DNA of 8,987 nt from contig CANGHQ010000045.1 of assembly GCA_947453585.1 (NCBI GenBank), positions 1-8,987 on the forward strand. Reading direction: 5' to 3'. This DNA is from Burkholderiales bacterium. Lineage in GTDB: Bacteria > Pseudomonadota > Gammaproteobacteria > Burkholderiales > Burkholderiaceae_C. Positions 1 through 6,189 of this stretch are shown one piece after another (position 1 is the first letter of the stretch; every line of letters begins with the position of its first letter). Made by a program: the position numbers and the translations under genes. The notes under the pieces were generated by a model that saw nothing but the letters and a program-made list of their open reading frames with translations, had not been told where the DNA came from and did not search any database.

Positions 1-767
1 GCCGGGCCAAACTGGGCCATGAAGTGGCGCATGCCCGCGTCGCCCCCGGCCAGTGTGTAAATCAAAAAGCTGCCCATAAACGACCAGCGCATGCCCGCGC
101 CAAAGCGAATCGCGTCGTCAATCTCGCCCGTGGTGGCCACGCCGTCGTTGACCAAATGCAGCGACTCGCGCCACATGGCCTCTAACAGCCGGTCGGCGAT
201 AAAGCCAGGCACCTCTTTGCGCACATGCAGCGGGCGCATGCCCAAGCTGCGGTAGACCTGCATGGCGGCCTGCACCGCCTCAGGCGCGGTGTTGACGCCG
301 CCCACTACCTCGACCAGCGGCAGCAAATACACCGGATTGAACGGGTGGCCGACCACGCAGCGCTCGGGGTGCTGGGCCTTGGCATAAAAGTCGGTGGGCA
401 AGAGGCCCGAGGTGCTCGAACCAATCAGCACATTGGGGCGCGCGGCCGCGGTGATTTGGGCGTGTAGCGACAGTTTGAGGTCTTGGCGCTCGGGCGCGCT
501 TTCTTGAATAAAGTCGGCGTGCGCCACGCACTCTTCAACGGTGGCCACAAATTTGAGGCGGTCTTGCGACGCGCCAGGCGCCAAGCCCTGCGCGGTGAGC
601 GCGCCCCAGGCTTTGGCAGTGCGTTCGCGCAAGGCGGCTTCGGCGCCGGGGGCCGGGTCCCAGGCGATCACGTCCAGGCCGTGGGCCAGCGCGCGCGCCA
701 CCCAGCCGCTGCCGATGACGCCGGTGCCCAGGGCTGCGAAGGTTTTGATGTCGGCAATGAAGTTCAT
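1..767 (-). CDS. cdhA: L-carnitine dehydrogenase (3' part cut by window edge)
   Basis: NAD-dependent oxidation of L-carnitine to 3-dehydrocarnitine (EC 1.1.1.108; also called lcdH), a cytoplasmic enzyme of the 3-hydroxyacyl-CoA dehydrogenase superfamily. The 255 visible residues start MNFIADIKTFAALGTGVIGS. The Rossmann motif GTGVIG lies at residues 14-19. Further landmarks are SAPER at 90-94, SSTSG at 117-121, HPFNPVYLLPLVEVV at 141-155 with the expected catalytic His141 and Glu153, and VPGFIADRLLEAMWRE at 186-201, where the C-terminal helical domain begins. These blocks match my memory of Pseudomonas CdhA/LcdH closely, better than ordinary 3-hydroxybutyryl-CoA dehydrogenases. The start lies 31 bp downstream of the cleavage-enzyme stop with only a weak AAG-type ribosome site, so it is probably cotranscribed. 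The C-terminus lies beyond base 1, so a fused thioesterase domain, known in some rhizobial homologues, cannot be excluded. Confidence 0.93.
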   Translation of the reverse strand, partial: MNFIADIKTFAALGTGVIGSGWVARALAHGLDVIAWDPAPGAEAALRERTAKAWGALTAQGLAPGASQDRLKFVATVEECVAHADFIQESAPERQDLKLSLHAQITAAARPNVLIGSSTSGLLPTDFYAKAQHPERCVVGHPFNPVYLLPLVEVVGGVNTAPEAVQAAMQVYRSLGMRPLHVRKEVPGFIADRLLEAMWRESLHLVNDGVATTGEIDDAIRFGAGMRWSFMGSFLIYTLAGGDAGMRHFMAQFGP

Positions 768-798
768 GGTGTCTTGTGTAGTTGGGTTAACAAGCGGA

Positions 799-1686
799 TC
801 AGCCGCGTTTCTTGAGGCCCATTTTTTCGCGACCCTGAGCAGGCGTCATGGGCGTGCTGCCCAGGCGGGTGATGATTTCCACCACGCGCTCGGTCAGCGA
901 GCCATTGGTGGCGAGCACGCCTTTGTCCAGCCACAGGTTGTCTTCCAAGCCCACGCGCACATTGCCGCCCAGCAACATGGCTTGTGCGGCCATGGGCATT
1001 TGCGTGCGGCCGATGCCAAAGCCCGACCACACCACGCCCGGCGGCAGGTTATCGACCATGGCTTTCATGGTGGTGGTATCGGCCGGTGCGCCCCAGGGAA
1101 TGCCCAGGCAGAGCTGGAACAGCGGGTCATGCAGCAGCCCTTCCTTGATCATTTGCTTGGCAAACCACAAATGGCCGGTGTCAAAAATCTCCAGCTCGGC
1201 CTTGACGCCCAGCTCGGTAATGCGCTTGGCGCCTGCGCGCAGGGCCACCGGGGTGGAGACGTAAATCGTGTCGCCGTCGCCAAAGTTCAGGGTGCCGCAG
1301 TCCAGGGTGCAAATCTCGGGCAGCAGTTGCTCCACATGAATCAGGCGCGCCATGGGGCCAATCAGGTCGGTGTTGGGGCCAAAGCGGGTGGGTGTTTCGC
1401 CAGGTCCGATCTCCAGGTCGCCGCCCATGCCGGCGGTCAGGTTGACGATGATGTCCACGCCCGAGTCGCGGATGCGGTCCATCACTTCGGCATAAAGCGC
1501 CGGGTCGCGGCTGAATTGGCCGGTCTCGGGGTTGCGCACGTGGCAGTGCACCACGGTGGCACCGGCCTTGGCCGCCTCTACCGCCGCAGCGGCGATTTGC
1601 GTGGGGGTGACGGGCACGTGCGGGCTTTTGCCAGCGGTGTCGCCAGCGCCGGTCAGGGCGCAGGTAATGATGACGTTGGGGTTCAT
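799..1686 (-). CDS. cdhC: beta-keto acid cleavage enzyme (BKACE, DUF849), probable 3-dehydrocarnitine cleavage
   Basis: Zinc-dependent (beta/alpha)8 enzyme of the 3-keto-5-aminohexanoate cleavage (Kce)/BKACE family. With acetyl-CoA it splits a beta-keto acid into acetoacetate and a new acyl-CoA. Beside carnitine dehydrogenase the expected substrate is 3-dehydrocarnitine, giving betainyl-CoA. The 295 residues are full family length. The zinc ligands expected from Kce are visible: His47 and His49 in VVHCHVR, and Glu248 in RVGLEDN; Asp249 follows. CGTLNFGD at 130-137 and the GIGR loop at 224-227 are also typical. Where Kce has Glu14, which contacts the substrate amino group, this protein has Gly15 in ALTGAGDT, which fits a different substrate. 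The ATG overlaps the aldolase stop (ATGA), with GGAG eight bases upstream inside the aldolase gene, so translation is coupled. The general family is sure; the substrate is inferred from context. Confidence 0.92.
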   Translation of the reverse strand: MNPNVIITCALTGAGDTAGKSPHVPVTPTQIAAAAVEAAKAGATVVHCHVRNPETGQFSRDPALYAEVMDRIRDSGVDIIVNLTAGMGGDLEIGPGETPTRFGPNTDLIGPMARLIHVEQLLPEICTLDCGTLNFGDGDTIYVSTPVALRAGAKRITELGVKAELEIFDTGHLWFAKQMIKEGLLHDPLFQLCLGIPWGAPADTTTMKAMVDNLPPGVVWSGFGIGRTQMPMAAQAMLLGGNVRVGLEDNLWLDKGVLATNGSLTERVVEIITRLGSTPMTPAQGREKMGLKKRG

Positions 1687-2426
1687 GCTTTGTACTCCGG
1701 TTCTTCGTGGTCAAGGATGTCTTTGAGCGCCGCAAAATGCAGCGCGCTAAAGGCGGTGGGGTAATCGTTCCACTGCGCGCAGGCCAGCGCGGCCAGCGGC
1801 TCAGGAATCAGCGCCAGCGGCCGGCCCGTGGACAGGGCCAGCACTTGCAGCTTGGCGGCTTTTTCCAGGTAATAGAGTTCGTCCAGCGCCTGCGCCACCG
1901 TGGGGCCGACCACGATCACGCCGTGGTTGCCCATGAACAGCACGCTTTTGCCTGCGCCCAGGAGCCCTGCCACGCGCTGGCCTTCAGACGCATCCAGCGC
2001 CATGCCCGCGTAGTCGCGGTCGTAGGCAATGCGGCCATGGAATCGGCAAGCGTTTTGGTCCAGCGCCAGCCATTCAAAGTCTTGCAGGCAGCACAGCGTG
2101 GTGACGTAAGCCATGTGCGTATGCAAAATGCAGCGCGCCTGCGGCAGGCGCTGGTGCAACTCGGCGTGCAAATTCCAGGCGGTGGGGTCTGCGGCCGTGG
2201 CGGCTTGGGCGTCAGCACTCTGGCGGGCGTCTACGCGCAGCAAGTCACTGGCCCGGATGCGCGAGAAGTGGCTACCCGCCGGGTTGAGCAAAAACTGCGC
2301 GCCGTCGTCGCCAAGCGCCACACTGAAATGGTTGGCAATCGACTCGTGCATGTCCCAGCGCGCCGCCCAGCGAAAGGCCGCAGCCAGGTCGATGCGCGCA
2401 GATATTTCGTCGGGCAGTGCGGTCAT
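1683..2426 (-). CDS. class II aldolase/adducin-family protein, first gene of the carnitine operon
   Basis: Member of the zinc-dependent class II aldolase/adducin fold family, which includes fuculose-phosphate aldolase, ribulose-phosphate 4-epimerase and many uncharacterised enzymes. The 247 residues cover the whole single domain. The metal site is intact: His102 and His104 in ILHTHMAYVTTL, a distal His168 in MGNHGVIVVG, and Glu89 in NLHAELH as the likely acid/base or ligand. The segment MHESIANHFS at 26-35 and LLNPAGSHF at 46-54 are typical of the non-sugar-phosphate branch often annotated only as class II aldolase. The start MTALPDEISARI (ATG at 2426) was chosen because homology-like sequence begins right after it and the upstream in-frame residues look random; no strong ribosome site precedes it. 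The stop overlaps the start of the next gene by ATGA. I know of no standard step for it in carnitine breakdown, so the substrate is unknown. Confidence 0.85.
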   Translation of the reverse strand: MTALPDEISARIDLAAAFRWAARWDMHESIANHFSVALGDDGAQFLLNPAGSHFSRIRASDLLRVDARQSADAQAATAADPTAWNLHAELHQRLPQARCILHTHMAYVTTLCCLQDFEWLALDQNACRFHGRIAYDRDYAGMALDASEGQRVAGLLGAGKSVLFMGNHGVIVVGPTVAQALDELYYLEKAAKLQVLALSTGRPLALIPEPLAALACAQWNDYPTAFSALHFAALKDILDHEEPEYKA

Positions 2427-2506
2427 GCGTCCAGTCGTGAAGGAGCCGGTGGGGCCAGCGTGTTGGCGCACTGTAGCCCGCAAGTGGGCAGATTTATGGC
2501 ACTCGG

Positions 2507-2533
2507 GCGACGTTTTTTCGGCTTTTTGCGACG
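2507..2533. promoter_or_regulatory. phased T-tracts within a GCGACG direct repeat (candidate curved or regulatory DNA)
   Basis: GCGACG occurs at 2507-2512 and again at 2528-2533, 21 bp apart (two helical turns). Between them lie T6 (2513-2518) and T5 (2523-2527), which start 10 bp apart and so are in helical phase, the arrangement that bends DNA. It sits in the divergent gap between the aldolase and the transporter. Function is inferred from position only. Confidence 0.25.
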
Positions 2534-2586
2534 ATTCTCCGGATTGCTTGGCCATTTGATGGGGTCGGCGGCGGTCCATTTCGCAC

Positions 2587-2612
2587 CGCAAGGCTGCGTG
2601 ACGCCCCTTGCG
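2587..2612. promoter_or_regulatory. 7-bp inverted repeat in the divergent intergenic region (candidate operator)
   Basis: CGCAAGG at 2587-2593 faces CCTTGCG at 2606-2612 across 12 bp, so the arm centres are 19 bp apart, close to two helical turns. This is compatible with a dimeric regulator controlling the transporter and/or the carnitine operon. It lies about 90 bp upstream of the transporter start. No regulator gene is visible to pair it with, and short repeats arise by chance in GC-rich DNA. Confidence 0.25.
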
Positions 2613-2677
2613 CAGGTCGCTTTTGGGCCACAGCCCACCCGCGCGCTGTGTCACCATCGGTGCTTTCGCATTTGCGC

Positions 2678-2687
2678 ACTTATAAGT
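2678..2687 (+). promoter_or_regulatory. AT-rich 10-bp palindrome with a -10-like TATAAG just upstream of the transporter
   Basis: ACTTATAAGT is a perfect palindrome in an otherwise GC-rich stretch, 12 bp before the transporter ATG. It contains TATAAG at 2681-2686, which resembles a sigma-70 -10 box. The hexamer 17 bp upstream does not resemble TTGACA. If it is the promoter, the leader is only a few bases long, which would agree with the lack of a ribosome-binding site before that ATG. Confidence 0.25.
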
Positions 2688-2699
2688 CCACGCCGCACC

Positions 2700-3977
2700 A
2701 TGAACACCCTGAGCAAAAAGTCCCTCACCTGGCCCCTGGCCTCGCTGCTCAGTGGCGTGAGCATGCTGGTGGTGGGTATTGCGCTGCTGACGGTGGCCAT
2801 TGGCGCGCAGGCCGGGCTGGCCAAGTATTCGGTGCTGGTAACCGGCATGATCATGTCGTCCTACTTTGCCGGCTTTGTCTATGGCACTTACGCCTGCCCG
2901 GCGCTGATCCGGCGCGTGGGCTATATCCGCGCCTTTGCCGTGATGGCCTCGGTGGCGTCTGCGGTGCCGGTGTTGCACGCCATTTGGACCAACCCCTGGT
3001 TTTGGGGCCTGCTGCGCTTTGTCACCGGCATGTGCATTGTGGGCTTGTATGTGGTGATCGAGAGCTGGCTTAACGTGGTGGCCGACCGCGAGAGCCGGGG
3101 CAAGGTGTTTGCGGCCTATATGGCGGTCAGCGGCGTGTCTACCGCCGTGGGCCAATGGCTGATTTTGGTGGGCGACCGTTTTGGTTTTGTCCCTTTTGCG
3201 CTGGTGTCGATTTTGTTTTCGTTTGCGCTCATTCCCACCACGCTGACCACCATCCGCGAACCGCGCCAGACCGAAGCGCCGTCCATGAACCTGATGTCAC
3301 TGTTTGTGATTTCGCCCATAGGCGCTATTGCCGCCATGGGTTCGGGCCTGATCAACGGCACGTTTTACAGCCTGGGCAATGTGTTTGGCGCTGGCGTGGG
3401 GTTTAGCGACAACCGCACTGCGGCCTTCATGGCCATCACGATTTTGAGCGGCGCGGCCTTTCAGTGGCCGGTCGGGCATTTGTCAGACCGCTACGACCGG
3501 CGCTGGATTTTGTTTTGGATTTGCGTGGCTTCTGCGGGGCTGGCGGCGGTGGGCTTTTATCTGGCGCGCGAATATGAAAACTTTTTGATCTTGCTGGGCG
3601 TCTTGTACGGCGCCATGTCGTTTGCCATCTACGGCCTGAGCGTGGCGCACACCAATGACCTGATCGAGCCATCCAAGGTGCTGGAAACCACCGGCGGCCT
3701 GCTGCTGCTTTATGGCATTGGCGCCACCATCGGCCCCACACTGGCCGGCGGGCTGATGGACTACATCGGCCCCGAGGGCTTGATGCTGTATTTCGCCCTT
3801 GTTTTGACGCTGCTCGCTGCCATCGTCTGGTACTACACCCGCCAGCAGCAGCGTTCAGCGCGCGTGCCCGCGCACCGCTCGGACTACGTGATGATGGACG
3901 CCAGCTCGCAAGCCGTGCTGCAGATGGACCCGCGCAATGCACCACAAGCAGAGGCCAGCGACGCTTCAATTACATGA
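2700..3977 (+). CDS. MFS transporter, YcaD-like
   Basis: Twelve-helix inner-membrane transporter of the major facilitator superfamily, 425 residues. Hydrophobic helices are evident from residue 11 (WPLASLLSGVSMLVVGIALL) to the last near YFALVLTLLAAIVWYY. The loop 2-3 region GTYACPALIRRVGY (62-75) and its repeat in the second half, GHLSDRYDRR (259-268), are the two copies of the MFS signature loop. Blocks such as SSYFAGFVYG, ESWLN and QWPVGHLSDR resemble the E. coli YcaD branch. A hydrophilic C-terminal tail of roughly 45 residues follows the last helix. ATG 2700 was chosen because membrane helix 1 starts right after it; the frame is open far upstream but without recognisable sequence. There is no clear ribosome site. 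It diverges from the carnitine operon and precedes the tmpA/tmpB-like pair by 64 bp, so uptake or export of a quaternary ammonium substrate is plausible but unproven. Confidence 0.87.
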   Translation: MNTLSKKSLTWPLASLLSGVSMLVVGIALLTVAIGAQAGLAKYSVLVTGMIMSSYFAGFVYGTYACPALIRRVGYIRAFAVMASVASAVPVLHAIWTNPWFWGLLRFVTGMCIVGLYVVIESWLNVVADRESRGKVFAAYMAVSGVSTAVGQWLILVGDRFGFVPFALVSILFSFALIPTTLTTIREPRQTEAPSMNLMSLFVISPIGAIAAMGSGLINGTFYSLGNVFGAGVGFSDNRTAAFMAITILSGAAFQWPVGHLSDRYDRRWILFWICVASAGLAAVGFYLAREYENFLILLGVLYGAMSFAIYGLSVAHTNDLIEPSKVLETTGGLLLLYGIGATIGPTLAGGLMDYIGPEGLMLYFALVLTLLAAIVWYYTRQQQRSARVPAHRSDYVMMDASSQAVLQMDPRNAPQAEASDASIT

Positions 3978-3994
3978 ATTGCCCCGTGCACTAT

Positions 3995-4021
3995 GCGCCG
4001 CGCCGCCTGTGCGCGGCGTTT
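3995..4021 (+). terminator. GC-rich hairpin between the transporter and the tmpA-like gene
   Basis: CGCCGCGC (3996-4003) pairs perfectly with GCGCGGCG (4011-4018) around a 7-base loop, plus a G-T wobble at the base (3995/4019). Only TTT follows, so it is at best a weak intrinsic terminator. It starts 18 bp after the transporter stop and could reduce read-through into the oxygenase gene. Confidence 0.45.
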
Positions 4022-4041
4022 AGCATCAAGGCAGCGGGCGT

Positions 4042-5217
4042 GTGCCCCGGCTATTCCGCCCCATTACTTCCCAGAGAACGTTTGCTTTGCTCGCCATTGA
4101 AATCAACCCCGCCAATTCCCGCCCCCAGATCCTGCTCAAACGTGGCACCAGCCACACCACCACGCTCCCGGCCCTTTGGCTGCGTGCACGCAGCCACCAC
4201 CCCAGCCAGCGCGACACCGTAACCGGCCAACGCCTGGTCAACCCGCACCAGCTTCCCACCGACCTGCATCTGACCCAGGCTGCGTGGATGCCAGCCCAGG
4301 GCGCCGCGCAAGCGCAGCTGCACCTGGCGTTTAGCGACGGCTTTGCCGGCGACTTTGACCCGCAAGAACTGATCGCAGGCACCGTGATATCCGAAGAATG
4401 CCCAGAACCCCAGCCCTGGACGTCTGACCTGTCACCCCAGCCCGTTTACGCCTGGGACGACCTGGCGCAAGACGCGGTGCTGCACCGCGCGCTGCGCGAC
4501 TTCATCACCCGCGGCTTTGTGCTGGTGCACGGCAGCCCGACCGAAAACGACTCGCTGCTGACCGTGGCGCGGCGCTTTGGCTATGTGCGCGACACCAACT
4601 TTGGCGCATTTTTTGAGGTGTATTCGCGCCCCGGCTCCAACGACCTGGCCTACCGCCCGGTGTCTTTGGGCCCGCATACCGACAACCCTTACCGCACGCC
4701 GGTGCCTGGCATTCAGGTGCTGCAATGCCTGCAAAACGAAACCTCGGGCGGCCTGTCCACCCTGGTCGATAGCCTGGCCGTGGCCGCCCAGGTGCGCGCC
4801 GAAGACCCCGAAGGCTTTGCGCTGCTCAGCAGCGTGCCAGTGCGCTTTGAATACCGCGACGGCGACAAGGCGCACTTGGTGGCCGTCACCCCCCTGATCG
4901 AGCTCGACGGCCTGGGCCAAATGACAGGCGTGCATTACAGCCCGCGCCTGGACGACATTCCGCTCATGTCGGAGGCCGACACCCAGCGCTACCACGGCGC
5001 ACGCAAGCGATTGGGCGAGCTGTTTGAAGACCCGCAGTACGAGCTGCGTTTTCGGCTCGACCCGGGCTGGTTCATGATGTTTGACAACAACCGTGTCTTG
5101 CACGGCCGTACCGCGTTTGACCCGTCTGAAGGCCACCGCCAACTGCAAGGCTGCTACATTGACCGCGACGGCCCGCGCAGCACCTACCGCGTATTGAGCC
5201 GCCGCTTTGGGGCCTGA
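4042..5217 (+). CDS. tmpA: TauD/gamma-butyrobetaine-hydroxylase-like Fe(II)/2OG oxygenase, probable TmpA
   Basis: Non-heme Fe(II)/2-oxoglutarate oxygenase. TmpA hydroxylates 2-(trimethylammonio)ethylphosphonate at C1; the close relative BBOX/GBBH makes carnitine from gamma-butyrobetaine. The N-terminal GBBH-like domain spans about 14-100, with the PALWLR landmark at 43-48. The oxygenase domain follows, with iron ligands His212 and Asp214 (GPHTDNPYRTPVPG) and His354 (NNRVLHGRTAF), and Arg366 in HRQLQGCYIDRD as the 2-oxoglutarate anchor. The cysteines that bind zinc after WLR in classical GBBH are absent here (SHHPSQRD). The start is ambiguous: GTG 4042 has AAGG ten bases upstream and gives 391 residues; TTG 4087 has AGAGAA eight bases upstream and gives 376. 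TmpA is favoured over GBBH because an HD-domain oxygenase gene follows by 41 bp; the neighbouring carnitine operon keeps GBBH as the alternative. Confidence 0.78.
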   Translation: MPRLFRPITSQRTFALLAIEINPANSRPQILLKRGTSHTTTLPALWLRARSHHPSQRDTVTGQRLVNPHQLPTDLHLTQAAWMPAQGAAQAQLHLAFSDGFAGDFDPQELIAGTVISEECPEPQPWTSDLSPQPVYAWDDLAQDAVLHRALRDFITRGFVLVHGSPTENDSLLTVARRFGYVRDTNFGAFFEVYSRPGSNDLAYRPVSLGPHTDNPYRTPVPGIQVLQCLQNETSGGLSTLVDSLAVAAQVRAEDPEGFALLSSVPVRFEYRDGDKAHLVAVTPLIELDGLGQMTGVHYSPRLDDIPLMSEADTQRYHGARKRLGELFEDPQYELRFRLDPGWFMMFDNNRVLHGRTAFDPSEGHRQLQGCYIDRDGPRSTYRVLSRRFGA

Positions 5218-5258
5218 GCCCTGTCCATTTGAACCCCACTTTTGATTGAGGCTCCACC

Positions 5259-5822
5259 ATGAAGCAGGTTGCATTTACCCAGATGAAAGACGGCACGGCC
5301 GAGGAATACCAGTTCTTGCAGGCGCTGGAGCACGACTACATCCGCGCCCTGCCCGACCGCCTGTTGACGGCGCTCGAAGGCCTGGGTGACTCTTTGCAGG
5401 GCTACCAAATCAGCCGCCTGGAGCATTCGCTGCAAAGCGCCACCCGCGCCGAGGCCGACGGCGCGGACATCGACATGGTGGTAGCCGCCCTGGTGCACGA
5501 CATTGGCGACGTGCTCGCACCCGATAACCACTCCCAAATGGCCGCCGCCATCCTGCGCCCCTTTGTGCGCGCCGAGGTGACCTGGGTGATTGAAATGCAC
5601 GGCCTGTTTCAAATGAAATACTACGCGCACCACTACGGCAACAACCCCGACGGCTACCTGGCCTACGCCGACCACAAATGGTTTGACAGCTGCGCCCGCT
5701 TTTGCGAGCTTTACGACCAAGCCTCCTTTGACCCGGCCTACCCCACCAAACCGCTGTCGTACTTTGCGCCGATGCTGCGGGAGGTGTTTGGGCGCAAGGC
5801 GTTTGATGCGGGGGTGCTGTAG
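5259..5822 (+). CDS. tmpB: HD-domain mixed-valent diiron oxygenase, PhnZ/TmpB-like
   Basis: Small HD-domain protein of 187 residues, the size of PhnZ and TmpB. These use a mixed-valent diiron centre and O2 to cleave the C-P bond of a 1-hydroxyphosphonate; TmpB acts on the TmpA product to release glycine betaine and phosphate. Ligand-like residues lie at PhnZ-like spacing: His56 in RLEHSLQ, His80-Asp81 in LVHDIGD, His91 in DNHSQM, His114 in IEMHG and Asp153 in ELYDQASFDP. The LEHSLQ block is shared with PhnZ as I recall it, with 24 residues to the HD pair in both. Tyr49 lies just before LEHSLQ, where PhnZ carries Tyr24 and Glu27, though my alignment there is not exact. A good ribosome site (GAGG, seven bases before ATG 5259) and the 41-bp gap suggest cotranscription with the oxygenase. 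A generic HD phosphohydrolase is the alternative. Confidence 0.8.
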   Translation: MKQVAFTQMKDGTAEEYQFLQALEHDYIRALPDRLLTALEGLGDSLQGYQISRLEHSLQSATRAEADGADIDMVVAALVHDIGDVLAPDNHSQMAAAILRPFVRAEVTWVIEMHGLFQMKYYAHHYGNNPDGYLAYADHKWFDSCARFCELYDQASFDPAYPTKPLSYFAPMLREVFGRKAFDAGVL

Positions 5823-5898
5823 ATTTTTGCAGTGCGCTGGGTGGCGAATGGCCTTGGTCAGCCCACGTTTTCAGTAGCCTGCTGCTGGCCTATTTGAC

Positions 5899-6189
5899 TC
5901 ACCACCGCTTAGGCAAACGCCTTGAGGTGTGAAACACCCGCAATATGGTGACCTGATTGCCGTTGACGATATAGGGCACAAGGTAACGCGTCTTTAGAAC
6001 CACCAATTCACGGGTGCCTGGTACACGGCCTGGGCGGCCTAAACCGGGTTGCTGTGCGAGTTGGGCCACTGCACCTAACACGCGCGCCACGACCCGGCTG
6101 GCCGCTGCGGGATCGTCTTGCGCGATGTAGGTGGCTTCGTCGTCAAGGTTTTGCCGCGCTGTGCGCAACCATTTAATGTTCACCGGCAT
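5899..6189 (-). CDS. type II toxin, RelE/ParE superfamily
   Basis: A 96-residue basic protein with the pattern of ParE/RelE toxins: N-terminal WLRTARQNLDDEATYIA (7-23), then DDPAAASRVVARVLGAVAQL, the central block GRPGRVPGTRELVV (51-64) and C-terminal ILRVFHTSRRLPKRW (82-96). The GTRELVV and HTSRR segments are characteristic of the ParE branch, whose members poison DNA gyrase, whereas RelE members cut mRNA. Which target applies here cannot be told from sequence alone. Its ATG lies inside the 3' end of the antitoxin gene, 17 bp overlapping, giving the usual antitoxin-first, coupled arrangement. It converges on tmpB with 76 bp between the stops; nothing recognisable lies in that gap. Confidence 0.88.
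   Translation of the reverse strand: MPVNIKWLRTARQNLDDEATYIAQDDPAAASRVVARVLGAVAQLAQQPGLGRPGRVPGTRELVVLKTRYLVPYIVNGNQVTILRVFHTSRRLPKRW

Noticed and set aside
541..1764. Long open plus-strand frame of about 400 codons
   Set aside because: It lies antisense to the carnitine dehydrogenase and cleavage-enzyme genes, and its protein is rich in His, Ala, Gly and Gln without any domain. It is a mirror of GC-rich codon use.
1707..2699. Upstream extension of the transporter frame to 1707
   Set aside because: The added 331 codons run antisense through the aldolase gene and show no family features. Membrane helix 1 starts just after ATG 2700.
2427..3155. Upstream extension of the aldolase frame
   Set aside because: It runs antisense through the start of the transporter and reads as low-complexity His/Arg-rich sequence. 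The aldolase domain begins at ATG 2426.
3974..4222. Small plus-strand frame overlapping the transporter stop by ATGA
   Set aside because: The overlap looks like translational coupling, but the product is Pro/Ser/Arg-rich, has no recognisable motif and is out of frame with the conserved oxygenase N-domain it overlaps.
4432..5274. 280-codon minus-strand frame
   Set aside because: Antisense to the oxygenase gene, whose iron ligands and 2-oxoglutarate Arg are all intact in the plus frame.
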